In this document: positions 35,224 through 45,418 of the stretch, piece after piece
How the letters are laid out: each line of letters opens with the position of its first letter
How positions within the stretch are numbered: position 1 is the stretch's first letter
Source of the DNA: Isoetes taiwanensis
Lineage: Eukaryota; Streptophyta; Lycopodiopsida; Isoetales; Isoetaceae
Reading direction: 5' to 3'
Length of the DNA stretch: 64,000 nucleotides
NCBI GenBank assembly: GCA_021234155.1
Contig: JAJEKV010000318.1
Location: 1-64,000 of the forward strand
Made by a program: the position numbers and the translations under genes
Notes under the pieces: model-generated
The model's database searches: none
What the model saw: the letters and a program-made list of their open reading frames with translations, nothing else
Told to the model about the DNA's origin: nothing

Positions 35224-36127
35224 TTGTCATGGAAATGGAGCCGCTTCTGAATCCACAGTTGGAGTATCGCCATAGCCGAGCTCATCCGAGCTTTTCTAAT
35301 CTGGTTTTTCGGCTTTAAGCCGCCGACAAGCTTAAGCAACGCCATATCGAGAACCAAGAATCGAAAAAATTCTGCACGAAAATATCTAAACCCCAAGCAC
35401 TGTTTCCAGGCGATTCACCAAGTTCAAGGTCTTTTACCTTTGGGCCAACGCATTTCCTCAACCCCAGTCTGTTCTAACGCTTATCTATGGAAGGAGCAAG
35501 CCCTCCCCTTCCCGCCATCGCAAAGATTTCGCAAAACCTCCGAAAAACATGGCGTAACAAATTTGAATTTTTTTGGGGATATTCCAGGCGAGAATCAATT
35601 ATGGATGGTGATTTCGCGCGGCGATGGAATAAAAGGGCGATGATCCCGTAAAGGGATTTAGAGGTTGTGATTACGCGGAAGGTATTAAACGGTTGTCAGA
35701 ATGCGAAAACGGGACCTCGAGCAGATCCCATTCTCAAAGGGTCTATGATTCCGCGGGAGAGTATTCAACGTGACGGAATCACCAAAACTAGGGTAAAGCT
35801 ATTTTCACCCTGCATTGTCGATATAAAACTAGTTCTCGCTTAACTGCTGCTCATATAATTTTCAAAGTGGAATCTAGCCCTAATTCATCGCTAGAGCTAG
35901 AAAAGAGCAAAAGAAGCAGTGGGCTATTTGAGCCGTTCACTTTTAAATTAAATCTCAACCTCTCAACTGAGGCATGATGCATTAGATACTTACACCAAAA
36001 TCTTATAATATAAAGATTTAAGAAGAGCAATTTCTTGGCCAAAGATCTTTAGTGTAACCAGAGATATGATGGACAACAACAAAATCAATGGTCAAGATCG
36101 CGCACAATTTATAGAAAGATAATCCGG

Positions 36128-36292
36128 AGCCAAAAGGCACAACAAGGGGTCATGATAAATTATGAATACCAAGAAAGGAGGAATCGAATAAAACTTGAGG
36201 CTATTTTCCTACATCTTCAAAAAGCAGAGAACATTATTAATTCAGGCGCCCTTCCAAGCCATCGGTGCGATAATATTATCTATAATTGCTAC
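36128..36292 (+). pseudogene. SSL 5' stub (promoter plus first codons), arm 1
   Basis: 36,128-36,243 matches the 120 bases upstream of the intact SSL gene (AAACTTGAGGCTATTTTCCT and AATTATGAATACCAA-AAGGAGGAATCGA-like words). It then continues into GCGCCCTTCCAAGCCATCGG, coding APFQAIGAIILSIIA as in the SSL N-terminal anchor. The CATG holding the start codon is deleted (TCAGG directly joins CGCCC). Homology stops after about 16 codons. It cannot make protein. Confidence 0.8.
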
Positions 36293-36299
36293 CTATTCA

Positions 36300-37440
36300 A
36301 CAAAGCCGATATTCCAAGGCCCTTTCCATTTGTAATTAATCCTGCCATCTAGTGAAGCTAGACTTTCTTGCAATTTAGCAGACTTGATTTTGCAACCTCT
36401 ACCTAATTTTTAAAGCCCTTTCGATTTGTAATTGATCTGCAACCTCACAATCTATTTCAACCATTGTCTAAAACTATCAAACTAATGTCTAATACCTTGT
36501 TGTGTTATTCAATTTTAACAGTCATTCTGCCCATTTGTTTGTCATGATAATGTTGCTTGCATCCCAACCTGGACCTTCCAAAATATCTGAAAGAAATGGC
36601 ATTTGGAAAAGTGGATAAGAACAAAAAGATAAACAATGCTCTCATCTAGCTTCTTCCAATGCCTTCCCTGTAGCTTCAGTTGTGCCAATCAAAAGCTCTT
36701 CCCTGCAAGACCGCCCATACCATGGCCTTCAGGATCGTTATATTTGGCTTTCAGATCGTTATATTGGAATCGAAAGAAACTATTTACCTGTGGATGCCCA
36801 TCGGCTTGTCTCCAATCCAAGTATAAAAAGAAATGAAGGCTTCTACTTATAAAAGACAAGCACCCACAAGCATATAATATCATACAGCTCAAACCCTTTT
36901 TATATGGATACCCATCTCACTTACCATAGCTAAATATGTTTCTCTTCAATCAGGCCAAAATTCCTTGCTAACCAAGGAACGGACAACGTTTAATCCGCTC
37001 AAAATCTAATTAAATTCTTTCATGTCAGAAGTCTGATTTTCAAACCCACATATTCCAAGCGTGCATCAAGCCTCTGGATGTCTATGGAAGTTTGCTTGGT
37101 AGATTTAATCCTAAGGTCACTTATATAAATCTAGGCTGCTTTGAATTCATCTAATACAGAAGACAGATCAGAAGAAATGAGGAAAGCAACAAACAAAAAG
37201 AATAGATGAACGAGTCTGCAACGATGCGTACCTTATGCAAAGCAGAGCATTTACGCGATTTGATTTTCATGAGAAAGAAAACTTCTTGCCGCATACTATA
37301 AAAACTGGTATAATTGAGATCGGCAGCTTTATGTGCAACGCTAAAAGCGTGGTCCGCCCTTACGGATCTGTTTGTTGATGTTGATTTGAAACCAACTTTG
37401 AATTTCTAAATTTGAATAAAGGGCTTCGCACAAATGCTCT
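36300..37440. other. Unassigned arm sequence
   Basis: Shared with 49,640-50,690 in inverse orientation. A block in both arms reads DPEGHxMGGLxGK then QLKLQGRHxKKLDE (minus strand here near 36,750-36,640; plus strand in arm 2 near 50,245-50,345). It is exon-like but I do not recognise it. Confidence 0.4.
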
Positions 37441-37652
37441 TGCAATCACGACGGACGACTCCTATCTTCTTCCTGGTAGTCTTTTGATATTTGGTTATTG
37501 TGTTTGGTGATGGGGCCTAGTCCCGAGGTTTTAGATGAACATTTGCCCTTGCATGTCTTGGATCCCATAACCCGTTGGATTCCCGTGGACGTAAAAATGT
37601 ATCTTATCTTATCTTATCTTATCTTATCTTATCTTATCTTATCTTATCTTAT
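37440..37652 (+). mobile_element. Retroposon 3' end with (ATCTT)n tail
   Basis: The stretch ends CCCATAACCCGTTGGATTCC then CGTGGACGTAAAAATGT followed by ten ATCTT units (37,601-37,651). The same end-box precedes a different short repeat at 39,229-39,280 and 49,070-49,115, so this is the 3' end of a repeated family, probably a non-LTR element whose tail is a simple repeat and not poly-A. Its inverse copy is at 49,443-49,640. Confidence 0.65.
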
Positions 37653-37759
37653 AATACCTACAATCGCCTCTTTCAAAATGACAATTTCTTGTTCATCTTT
37701 GGGTTCCACTGACGGTGCTCCTCCTGTTTTTATATGAAGATAAAAAAAGATCTAGATTT

Positions 37760-37881
37760 TGATATGGTCTGTGGAGTATGGGATAAAGCCTAGAAAGGTT
37801 GGGGCCCATTGGATAACGATTTCGTTGAAGGATCCGACCTTTTGGTGTGTTGGTTATCACTAGAGGTGCTAGTGCGTAACA
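37760..37881 (+). repeat. TRIM left LTR
   Basis: 122 bases, TG...CA ends, matching 37,973-38,094 except for about nine substitutions and with no length difference. Confidence 0.9.
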
Positions 37882-37884
37882 TTT

Positions 37885-37897
37885 TGGTATCAGAGCC
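37885..37897 (+). promoter_or_regulatory. TRIM primer-binding site
   Basis: TGGTATCAGAGCC matches the complement of the initiator tRNA-Met 3' end over 13 bases. Confidence 0.85.
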
Positions 37898-37954
37898 AAG
37901 GTTCAATTCCTCGTGGCAACATTGGTGTGTTCCACATGCTTGAGGGCAAGCATC

Positions 37955-37971
37955 TTGAGGAGGGGGAGGAA
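37955..37971 (+). promoter_or_regulatory. TRIM polypurine tract
   Basis: TTGAGGAGGGGGAGGAA lies directly before the right LTR; such tracts prime plus-strand synthesis. Confidence 0.8.
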
Positions 37972-37972
37972 T

Positions 37973-38094
37973 TGATATGGTCTAAGGGGTATGGGATAAA
38001 GCCTGGAAAGGTTAGGGCCCATTGGATAACGATTTCCTTGAAGGATCCATCCTTTTGGTGTGTTGGTTATCCCTAGAGGTGCTAGTGCGTAACA
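37973..38094 (+). repeat. TRIM right LTR
   Basis: 122 bases, TG...CA ends; partner of 37,760-37,881. Confidence 0.9.
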
Positions 38095-38349
38095 ATTTCA
38101 GATCCAGAACTCAATCTTACACTTTATACAGATTCTGACATGGTCTCTAGTGATATAGAATCGAGAAAAATGTCTCACATGTTACATTTAATGGGCGTAC
38201 AAATATAACGCGGGCGAGGAAAATCCAACGCTAATCTAGAATGATTGTGGCTTATATACGCCATGTCATCCACAACATGCCATCTCATCAATGTGATGTC
38301 ATCACTAATGTGACACGAGTGTACATGAAATGCTAACACCCCTCCTGAT

Positions 38350-39280
38350 GACTAGCAGTGCTGAAAGGAAAAGAGAAAATATGTAAAATGTTTTTCATTT
38401 TTGGTGAATTTGATGCCCGATGTTGGTTTGTAAAGCCATCGCCGCTTGATCCTCGATGGGATGGTAGTGAAGTGTGAGTGTGCTAGCGATGGGCCCCAGT
38501 GGCGACTCAAAGCTGCTTTGGAAAGACAAGCAAAGCCTAGTGGTTCTCGCGATGGAATGTGCGCGTAGCACACAGATGTGGACCGGTGCATACACCGGAA
38601 GGGGAACGCCTTTGCCTTGAAGCGATACTTGGATGCTTGCTTCATGGCCAAGCTTTTGGGATAGAGGCCTGTTGTCACATGTCAAGGTGGCAAATTATCG
38701 GCGAGGTTAATCCCATGCTCACGAGGGGCCCACACCACTACACAAGCACCCATCTACCCATGAAAAGCGCGAGGGTGATTGCTTCTATGCCTGCCTGGTG
38801 CACACCACCTCCGCATTGAGGCGGGGAGATGGATTGGGGAGGGCGTGAGGGCGAGGAGGTCAGTCATCCAGCGAGCCGCCATTGAGGATGAAAGTCCGCC
38901 CTCGGGCTTTGTCCCGTATTTGCGAGCATATCCGGCTCGGTATGCTCCGGTTAGTTGTGCCCCCATCGCCCCTACGCATGAGCCTCGCGAGCACGGCCTC
39001 TGTAGGCTTGTTGGGATCATACCTCCGGGAGGTAATGGATCTGCCGGACTTCGGTTATGCCCCTTGTCAGGCATTAACCTCAATTTGTACTTGTGATTAT
39101 GTATATAATCTGTAGCGGTATGTCGGCATCCTTATTGCTACTAAGGTTTTTCCCTAAACCCTTCGCCGGGCGGGGTTTTTTAATCGGTAATATCTTTGTT
39201 TGCTCTCTCTTTGTACTTGGGTCCCATAGGCCAGTTGGTCTCCGTGGACGATAAAATCATATTCTATTCTATTCTATTTT
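38350..39280 (+). mobile_element. Retroposon with (ATTCT)n tail
   Basis: The 3' end carries GGTCCCATAGGCCAGTTGGT, CTCCGTGGACGATAAAAT and four ATTCT-type units (39,261-39,280), the same end-box as at 37,556 with a different tail repeat. Just upstream, 39,131-39,185 (ACTAAGGTTTTTCCCTAAACC then CGGGCGGGGTTTTTTAATC) recurs in inverse form at about 60,930-60,990. Upstream plus-strand frames (for example 38,779-39,096, ending PLSGINLNLYL) are protein-like but not recognised. The 5' limit is a guess. Confidence 0.5.
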
Positions 39281-39496
39281 CTAGATGTTGTCATATGGAG
39301 CATGTTTTAATAGCCGCATGCTTTAGTTGAGGATGCCACTGTGAATCTTTAGCATGTAAAATGGCTCCCATATGATCACAAAAGAGAGATGTTGGAGAAA
39401 TTTTGACTCCTATATCTTCAAATAGATGAACAACCCGTAATATTTCTTAAAGTATTATACAAGGGCTTGAGTTCAGCCTTAGTTGTATTCAGACTG

Positions 39497-39847
39497 TTAG
39501 TGGACTGCTTTTTGGAGTGCCAAGTGATAGGATTTCCCCCAAAGAATATACATCAACAATAGCTTTGCCCTTAACCCAGCGTACTTTTGGTTATTTTCTT
39601 TGGCTTTTTTGAATTTTGCAAGCTCTTTTTTCTTGTCGTGCATCTGCTCCTTCGTAAGATGCTCATTCACCCATATAAATTTTCCTTTCAATCTATAGCT
39701 GTTTCTCAACACCTGAAAACGGCTTTCTTTATTGGAAAATTGCACTAAGATATGTCTGTCCCTCTTCTCAACTCGAAAAGCTTCTGTTATTCCTGTGTTC
39801 AAAATTCCCAATTCATTCTGAAATAGGTGCTCAACGCTTGCTTTCAT
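39497..39847 (-). pseudogene. LINE ORF1-like RNA-binding protein fragment
   Basis: A minus-strand frame of 116 codons reads ITEAFRVEKRDRHILVQFSN, then RLKGKFIWVNEHLTKEQMHD and KKKELAKFKKAKENNQKYAG. This is the pattern of L1 ORF1-type RNA-binding proteins (I-A-F-R-G...ILV-F then LKG-x-I-NEDLT and a basic helix). ORF1p coats LINE RNA. Only the C-terminal half is present; no ORF2 neighbour is seen. Confidence 0.65.
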
Positions 39848-39929
39848 ATATAGACTAGTAATGGTGCCCAGCGTTGCTGGGCATAAGTTGAGAGCCTGTA
39901 AATGCTTTGGGATGCAATTGAGAAAAGCC

Positions 39930-39987
39930 CTATCCCTTTCCCTTTCCCTTTTGCTCTATCCCGCATTTCATTTTTTCTTATTTTCTC

Positions 39988-40023
<36 letters not shown>

Positions 40024-41625
40024 CGTCTTTCTCACATGTTTTCTTGTTTTCCCATCCCTTTCCTTCCCCCTTCCCTATTCCCGATAACCTTTTTCCCTTC
40101 CCTTTTGCTCCTTTCTCCACCTTTTTCCTCTTCTCTTTTTTCTTCGTCCTTTTCCCTTCCCCTTTCTCTTTTTTTATGCCCTCTTTTCCCCACCCTTTTC
40201 CACGTCTTCCCTTTTTCTCAACCTTTTTTTCTTTCGCCCTTTTCCATGCCTATTTTCCCTTCTCTTTTCCTCCTTTTCCCACTCTTTTCCTCCTTTTTTT
40301 TGTGTGCCCTTTTCCCTTCCATTTTTTTTTCTCCCTTAGTTTTTTTTCCATGCCCTTTTTACCTTCCCCTTTTTCCATCTCCTCACCCTTTCCCTCTTTC
40401 CCCTTTTCCATGTTTCCTTTTTCTCTTCCCTTTTCCATTTTCCTCATTTCCTTTTTCCCGTGCCTCTCTCTCTTTCCCCCTTTTCCATTCTTTTTTCTTT
40501 TCTATTTCCCTTTTCCCATGCCATTTTTCCCACCCTTTTCTTCTTTCTATTTTTTCCGTCTCTTTGCCTTTTCCTCCTTTTCCCACCCTTTTCCCTCTTC
40601 AGGTGCAATTTTCCCCTTCTTTCAACCCTTCCTTTTTCTTTTCTCTTTTCCTTTCCTCATGTCCTTTTTCCCTTTCCCTCCCCTCCATCACTCCCCTGCC
40701 TCCCTTTCCCTTTCCCTTTTTTCCCGTTGATGGATTTTTTTCCGTTTTCCTCCTTTGCCGATCCTTTTCCTGTGCACTTTTTCCCTTCCTTTCTTTTTCC
40801 TTTTCTCTTTTTCCATGCCTTTTGCACATTTGTTTTATTCTTTTATTTCCTATACCCATTTTCCTCTTTTCCCCACCCTTTCTCTCTTGCCCCTTTTCTT
40901 TTCCCTTTTTTCTTCCCTTTCCCTTTCTTCACCATTTTCCTCTTCCCTTTTCTCTCATGCCCGCTCTCATGCCCTTCCCCCCTTCCCTTTTCTCGTTTCC
41001 CTCTTTCTTTTTCCTTGTGATCTTTACCTAGGTTCCCTTTCCCCCTTTTCCCTTTCCTTTTTCTTTCTTCTCACTTTCCCTTTTTCTATGCCCCTTTTCT
41101 TTTCCCCTCTCCCCATCCTTTTCTTCTTCCCACTTGTCCCTTCCCTTTTCCTCATTTTTCCAACCTTTCACTCTTCCCCTTTTCTTGATGCGTTTTTTCC
41201 CTTCCATTCCCTCTCTTTTTTTTCCCTTTTCCTATGCCATTTGTCCCTTCCTTTTTCCTCTTTCCTCAACGCTTCTTTTTTTCCCCGTTTTCCCATGCTC
41301 CTTCCTTTTCCCATGCTTTTTTTCTCCTCCCCTTTTCCATGCTTTTTTTCTCCTTCATTTTCTCCCTTTTTCAACCTTTTCCTCTTTCCTTTTTATTTTT
41401 GTGCCCTTTCCATTTACCTTTTCCACTTTATCTCTTCCTCCTTCCCTCGTGCCCTTTTCCTAGGTTCCCTTTCCCTTTTTCGTTTTCCGTGCCTTTTTCT
41501 CTTCTCTTATCCCCACCTTTTTCTTTTTACCCTTTTCCCTTTTCCCCATGCCTTTTTGCCCTTCACATTCTCTCTTTCCACTTCTCTTTTCCTTTTCCCC
41601 CTTTTCATTTACCCTTTCCCCTTAA
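39930..41625. repeat. Polypyrimidine tract, 1.7 kb, degenerate CCCTTTTCC units
   Basis: The plus strand is almost entirely C and T for 1.7 kb, made of CCCTTTTCC-like words and recurring CCATGCC. A run of 31 T occurs near 39,990-40,020. All three frames stay open for hundreds of codons and give only Phe, Pro, Ser and Leu, which is what such a composition yields; I do not treat them as genes. Long pyrimidine tracts can form triplex DNA. The smaller polypurine block at 9,420-9,850 is the same kind of sequence on the other strand. Confidence 0.9.
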
Positions 41626-41639
41626 GAGATCGAAGCATG

Positions 41640-43090
41640 ACCAATCACAGTGTTGGTAAGTCGTGCAATAAATCTAGGACTTCGGATGCATCCAGATGAT
41701 CTCGGCCATTCAAATTAGGGCTCGATGCACTACACACTTACGGTATAACATTATAATATAAGATTCTACCAACCCATCAACTCTTAAATTGAGGGATCTT
41801 TGCTTTCTTTCTTGACATTCAATGCTCCTATAAGATAAAAGAAGAGTTTGAGAAAGTCCTATGAGTACCAAAGTTTTTTATTATGATATTTGATCCATAT
41901 TGGGTCTTCTATACCTAATTTCGTATATGATCCATGAGGGATCTATCTGATGTAATTCTTCCATCTGATGAATATAGCATCATCTTTCTTTCCCGGGAAA
42001 AAAAGGGGGTTCAAATAACAAAGGATTGATAAATGCATCAATATCTTTGTTAATTGGACATAGATGGCTTTTTTTAGAACTTTTTTCAATGTGTTTTGTG
42101 CAATATTTCTTTTAATTTATTATTTTATTTACCTAATATGGACAAAATTACCGAAATTGTGCTTCCTACATTAGAAAAAAATACTATATTAGAGGTCGAA
42201 TGCTGACACTCCACACAGCTTGATTTTAGAATATTCAAGAAATAATTCAAAAAATGATTGACCTCTATCGTCTGCAAGAAGTCAGAAGAGGAACAAATTC
42301 AAGTTAAAAAATCTGCGATGTTTTTGAAAAAACCCAGTTCTAGAAAGGATGTTCTTTGGCACCGTACTAAAACAAAAACAAACTTCCAAAATCTGGAGGG
42401 ATCTGAATAAAAAGAATTTTGGCATTTGTTGGCCTTTGTGTGTGCTATATTCACTCACGCTGCTAATAATTTAGATAGTGCTTGTTGTAAAAACATGTAA
42501 ATTCTTCTTGTCTTGTTTTTTGTTGTATTACTCAGGCTATCAACGGAAAGTAGCAGCTTGGCATATGGATATTGCTTTGTTTTTTAATCAAACCATGGGA
42601 ACTCCTTGTTGGACACCCTTTGTTTGTCTTTAATGCATAAACTCTGTTATTTAGTTGATTCATGTAATAAAATACAACAGTTTTATCAGAAACCAATTTA
42701 TAACATTATCAAAGTTTTTAAAATATCACAGGGAACTTCTTTTGATTTAAGTGGCTCTTCTTCTACAATTTCCATAGTAGCAGCATTAGCTAGTGCCTCC
42801 CATGCCGGATCCCTCACCACCTCATGTTTTTTCTGAAAGCGTGTTAATCTCTATGTCATGCGGGGCTGTGCGTCATTCGCGAAAGAAGCCCTGTAGGAAT
42901 CGAGTCGGTCTCCTAGTCTTCTGTGTAAGCATCTCGATCGAAGAGTTTGGGGATACATCCCCCTGCCTACTTAGGTACTGTATGGATACGCAGGAAGAGG
43001 TGCTGCCGACAGAGGGTCAAGGCATTTTGTATCTAATCCTTTAGTCCATATGTGATCCAAAATGACTTCAGGTTCACTATCATCCATAAC
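41640..43090. other. No recognisable gene
   Basis: Mostly AT-rich. A more GC-rich piece at 42,830-43,030 stands out in composition but has no domain I know. Confidence 0.4.
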
Positions 43091-43097
43091 AAACTAG

Positions 43098-43628
43098 GTG
43101 TTGTCGCACAGTGGGTTGCCCGCAAGAATGGGCAAACAAACCAAATCTGCAGCGTCAGGTCAGGATCATTCCAGAGCTGGCCGGGACTTGCAGGGAAAGA
43201 TTCTGAAGGAGCCCCAAATCTCAAGCTTCCCTTACCCCTGCAACTCAAGCTCAACTCAATCCTCTTCTTTGATCTTAGCCAATGAATCAAGCATGGCAGG
43301 GAGGATGCTTGGAGCTCGGTTTAGAAATCATTGCATTTTGGTTGCTTTGCTATCACTGACCGTCGCCTGTGCATATTCTTTCCATATTCCATCCTATGCA
43401 ACTCTCTCGGCCATACAATGCACATATTCATGGCATATTCATCATTCCTCACAACCGTGCAAAGGGATTGCTCTTCAGGCCTGCGTGCTCACTATTATGC
43501 ACAACAAAAATATCGAGCCTAGAATGTTGAGTCCCCTGGACTCCTCACTTCAAAGTTTTCCTTCGGCTAGCTCCTTTCAATCCCATGAATTTGTGCTGCA
43601 AGCTTACTACAATATCGGATCTGCCTAA
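43098..43628 (+). CDS. Hypothetical protein frame (176 codons)
   Basis: An open frame with a hydrophobic stretch at about residues 80-96 (CILVALLSLTVACAYSF) that could be a membrane segment or internal signal, preceded by a Ser- and Gln-rich region. A Met at residue 66 would place that hydrophobic stretch near the N-terminus, like a signal peptide. I recognise no family. No introns or neighbours support it and composition is not strongly coding, so it may be spurious. Confidence 0.25.
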   Translation: MLSHSGLPARMGKQTKSAASGQDHSRAGRDLQGKILKEPQISSFPYPCNSSSTQSSSLILANESSMAGRMLGARFRNHCILVALLSLTVACAYSFHIPSYATLSAIQCTYSWHIHHSSQPCKGIALQACVLTIMHNKNIEPRMLSPLDSSLQSFPSASSFQSHEFVLQAYYNIGSA

Positions 43629-44009
43629 GGAACTGGAAAACCCCAATTTGCGCCCAACACAATCCTCTGCCTAAATTTGTTAATGAAGATACCAAAAGAA
43701 ATCTCTCTGATTTCTAAAAGGGCAGCACCTAGAATTGCACCAAAACAATGGCACTTCCGATTTTTTCACATCGTGTCCTCCTCAAAACATTCAAATTCCT
43801 CTTATACTAGCTTTTAAAGCAAGGGCTATCAAAATTACCTAAAGAAGGCCTTATACTCTGCCAATTCCGGCATCCATGATGATCGGAGAAAGGTTTCCTC
43901 TTGCTAAGCATAAGCCAGTCAGTTTTTAGCACATGGAGCCAATTTTAAAGATCTAAGCAATTTTTTATGTTATCTTCCTTGTATAATAAGAAGAAAATAG
44001 TGTCTGTAT

Positions 44010-44040
44010 GTGAGTAAGTAAGTAAGTGAGTGAGTAAGTC
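44010..44040. repeat. (GTAA/GTGA)n microsatellite
   Basis: Seven imperfect GTAA or GTGA units. Confidence 0.8.
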
Positions 44041-44074
44041 GTCCACGTCCTATTGACGGTCGAGGGCTTCTGGA

Positions 44075-44365
44075 AAATTCTAGAAACTTTTCGAATGCTC
44101 GATAAAGTGCTGGAATCTTCTAGGAATTTCTAGAACGCTAGAAGTTCTAGAATGTTTAGAATGTTCTGAAATATTCTAAATGCTCATGGATGAGTATCTC
44201 AGTCTAAAAATAGAAAGGTTTTTTGAAAATTTGCACAAAGCCAAAATAAAAGTTCTCTAGAATTTCTAAAATCATCTAGAAAGTTCTAGAATATTTTAGA
44301 ATGTTCTAGATGCTCATGAATAAGCACCTAAATCTAAACTTGGAAAGTCTTTTTTTGAAAATATA
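44075..44365. repeat. TTCTAGAA-rich tandem repeat
   Basis: The palindrome TTCTAGAA or its variants occurs about ten times in 290 bases. A larger unit starting GTTCTAGAAT and including ATGCTCATG and TTTTTTGAAAAT is present twice (about 44,148-44,236 and 44,284-44,362). Alternating TTC and GAA with short gaps resembles a heat-shock element, but spacing is irregular and no gene start lies nearby. Confidence 0.7.
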
Positions 44366-44648
44366 ATATGGATACAAGTGGCGCGAGATTAGAAACATTT
44401 GTTATTTGGAACTCTACTCTCCAAGAGATTGAGGGATGCCCGTATATATCAGGCGTATATCATGCGGGATGTGGTTAATCCGGCTAAAAACAGATGGTTA
44501 ATCTGGCAATTCGATATAAGCCAGGGTGGTCAATCTAGTCAAATAGTGGTTAATCTAGCAAAAAATGAGGCGTGAAATTGTGCGGCTGAGGTAAACCATC
44601 AACATTCTTGATATTTTATCTTCTTGAACTATAAAAATTATTGTTTAG

Positions 44649-44860
44649 ATTGTTGCATTTGGAGGTAAAATATTTGAAGTTTGGAGAAGCAAGTAGGGAG
44701 CTCTTATTTCCTGCTGGTTCATTTAACATTGGAGATTATCTTCGCTTTCTGTCATTGCTCGATCTACAAGGCATCTAACATCAGATAAAAATGGCCCACA
44801 AAAAATGGATGCATTTCTTCATAAAGCGATTCAAGAGCATATTGAGAAATCAACATCGCG
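44649..44860 (+). pseudogene. Cytochrome P450 exon fragment
   Basis: The plus strand reads GEASRELLFPAGSFNIGDYL then RFLSLLDLQGI, followed by a stop and, in another frame, KKWMHFFIKR / KMDAFLHKAIQEHIEK. This is the F-G loop region of plant A-type P450s (normally G-x-FNxGDFxPxLxxLDLQG then MKKxxxxxDxFLxxIIxEH). The enzyme would be an ER-bound haem mono-oxygenase. The haem-binding Cys exon is absent and the frame is shifted, so this is a relic. It lies 0.6 kb downstream of the intact SSL gene, on the opposite strand. Confidence 0.7.
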
Positions 44861-45418
44861 AGAAATCTTATCTAGTTGGCGTGCTCCTTGCAGCAGGCAT
44901 CGATGGAGTTAGAAGCTCGAAGCTATTCTGCAAGTAAATACTCTATAGGTATTTTGGAGTGTGTATACTTGCAGGACTTTGGATTTTATTTTTGTTCTAC
45001 TGTTTTATGAATATATATAAGTCTTATTAAGGTTCGAGAGTGTATACTGTATTCGTATGTGAATACGTATATTTATGATGTGGCATGAAAGGTTTGAAAA
45101 GTCAAAACAAGAAGAATCACACGAAGAGTTAGGGCAGATGTCTATGGGTGGTAGATGCATTGGGACCTAGGTGGGGTGGTGTTTTTGTGCTCGATACTTT
45201 GTATCAAAGTCGAGTTCCATGTCTAGGTTCAACAAAACACTATAAATGAGATGAACAATAGGAACTTGCATATGAAAGTACTCTTACGGCATATAATATA
45301 GTTTAATAGATAGTACTCATATTCATAAGATGTCATCAAGAACTCATGTTGCATATGGGTATCATCTATAGTTAACATGACTTTGTGTTTATTTCCAATA
45401 TTTGCTAAATATGAAGGG

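Larger units (their letters stand above)
33588..35812. mobile_element. TIR DNA transposon (arm 1 copy), left end damaged
   Basis: The right end (about 35,768-35,812) reads GGAATCACCAAAACTAGGG, then TAAAGCTATTTTCACCCTG. The left end (33,588) has the complement, starting only at ATAGCTTTACTC, so the outermost bases are lost. It contains a stress-protein-like exon and a Lys-rich frame but no transposase, so it would be non-autonomous and may carry captured host exons. The arm 2 copy has both ends. Confidence 0.6.
33588..37759 (+). repeat. Inverted duplication, arm 1
   Basis: About 4.1 kb that matches the reverse complement of 49,320-54,426. Colinear landmarks include GCTTTACTC-GGTTTTGGTGA (33,593; 54,400), the stress-protein-like exon (34,399; 52,565), the Lys-rich segment (34,771; 52,270), the SSL promoter stub (36,128; 50,868) and the (ATCTT)n tail (37,601; 49,472). 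Arm 2 carries an extra 1.03-kb retroposon, and a TRIM sits at the outer edge of arm 1. The two arms are separated by about 11.5 kb that includes the intact SSL gene. Confidence 0.88.
37760..38094 (+). mobile_element. TRIM (miniature LTR retrotransposon), complete
   Basis: Two 122-base terminal direct repeats (37,760-37,881 and 37,973-38,094) start TGATATGGTCT and end GCGTAACA. Between them are only 91 bases: a primer-binding site for initiator tRNA-Met three bases after the first repeat, and a polypurine tract right before the second. ATTT flanks both sides (37,756-37,759 and 38,095-38,098), likely part of the target duplication. The repeats differ at about nine positions by my count, so the insertion is not recent. 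It has no coding capacity and depends on enzymes from other elements. The opposite duplication arm (near 49,325) lacks it. Confidence 0.9.

Noticed and set aside
37885-37905. Fragment of a tRNA gene (TGGTATCAGAGCC...)
   Set aside because: It is better explained as a primer-binding site, being placed three bases after an LTR with its partner and polypurine tract present.
39861-41699. Open frames of up to 331 codons on the plus strand
   Set aside because: They consist almost only of Phe, Ser, Pro and Leu, are open in all three frames, and follow from the polypyrimidine composition.
41900-43030. Possible organellar insertion because of locally higher GC
   Set aside because: No plastid or mitochondrial gene could be recognised in any frame.
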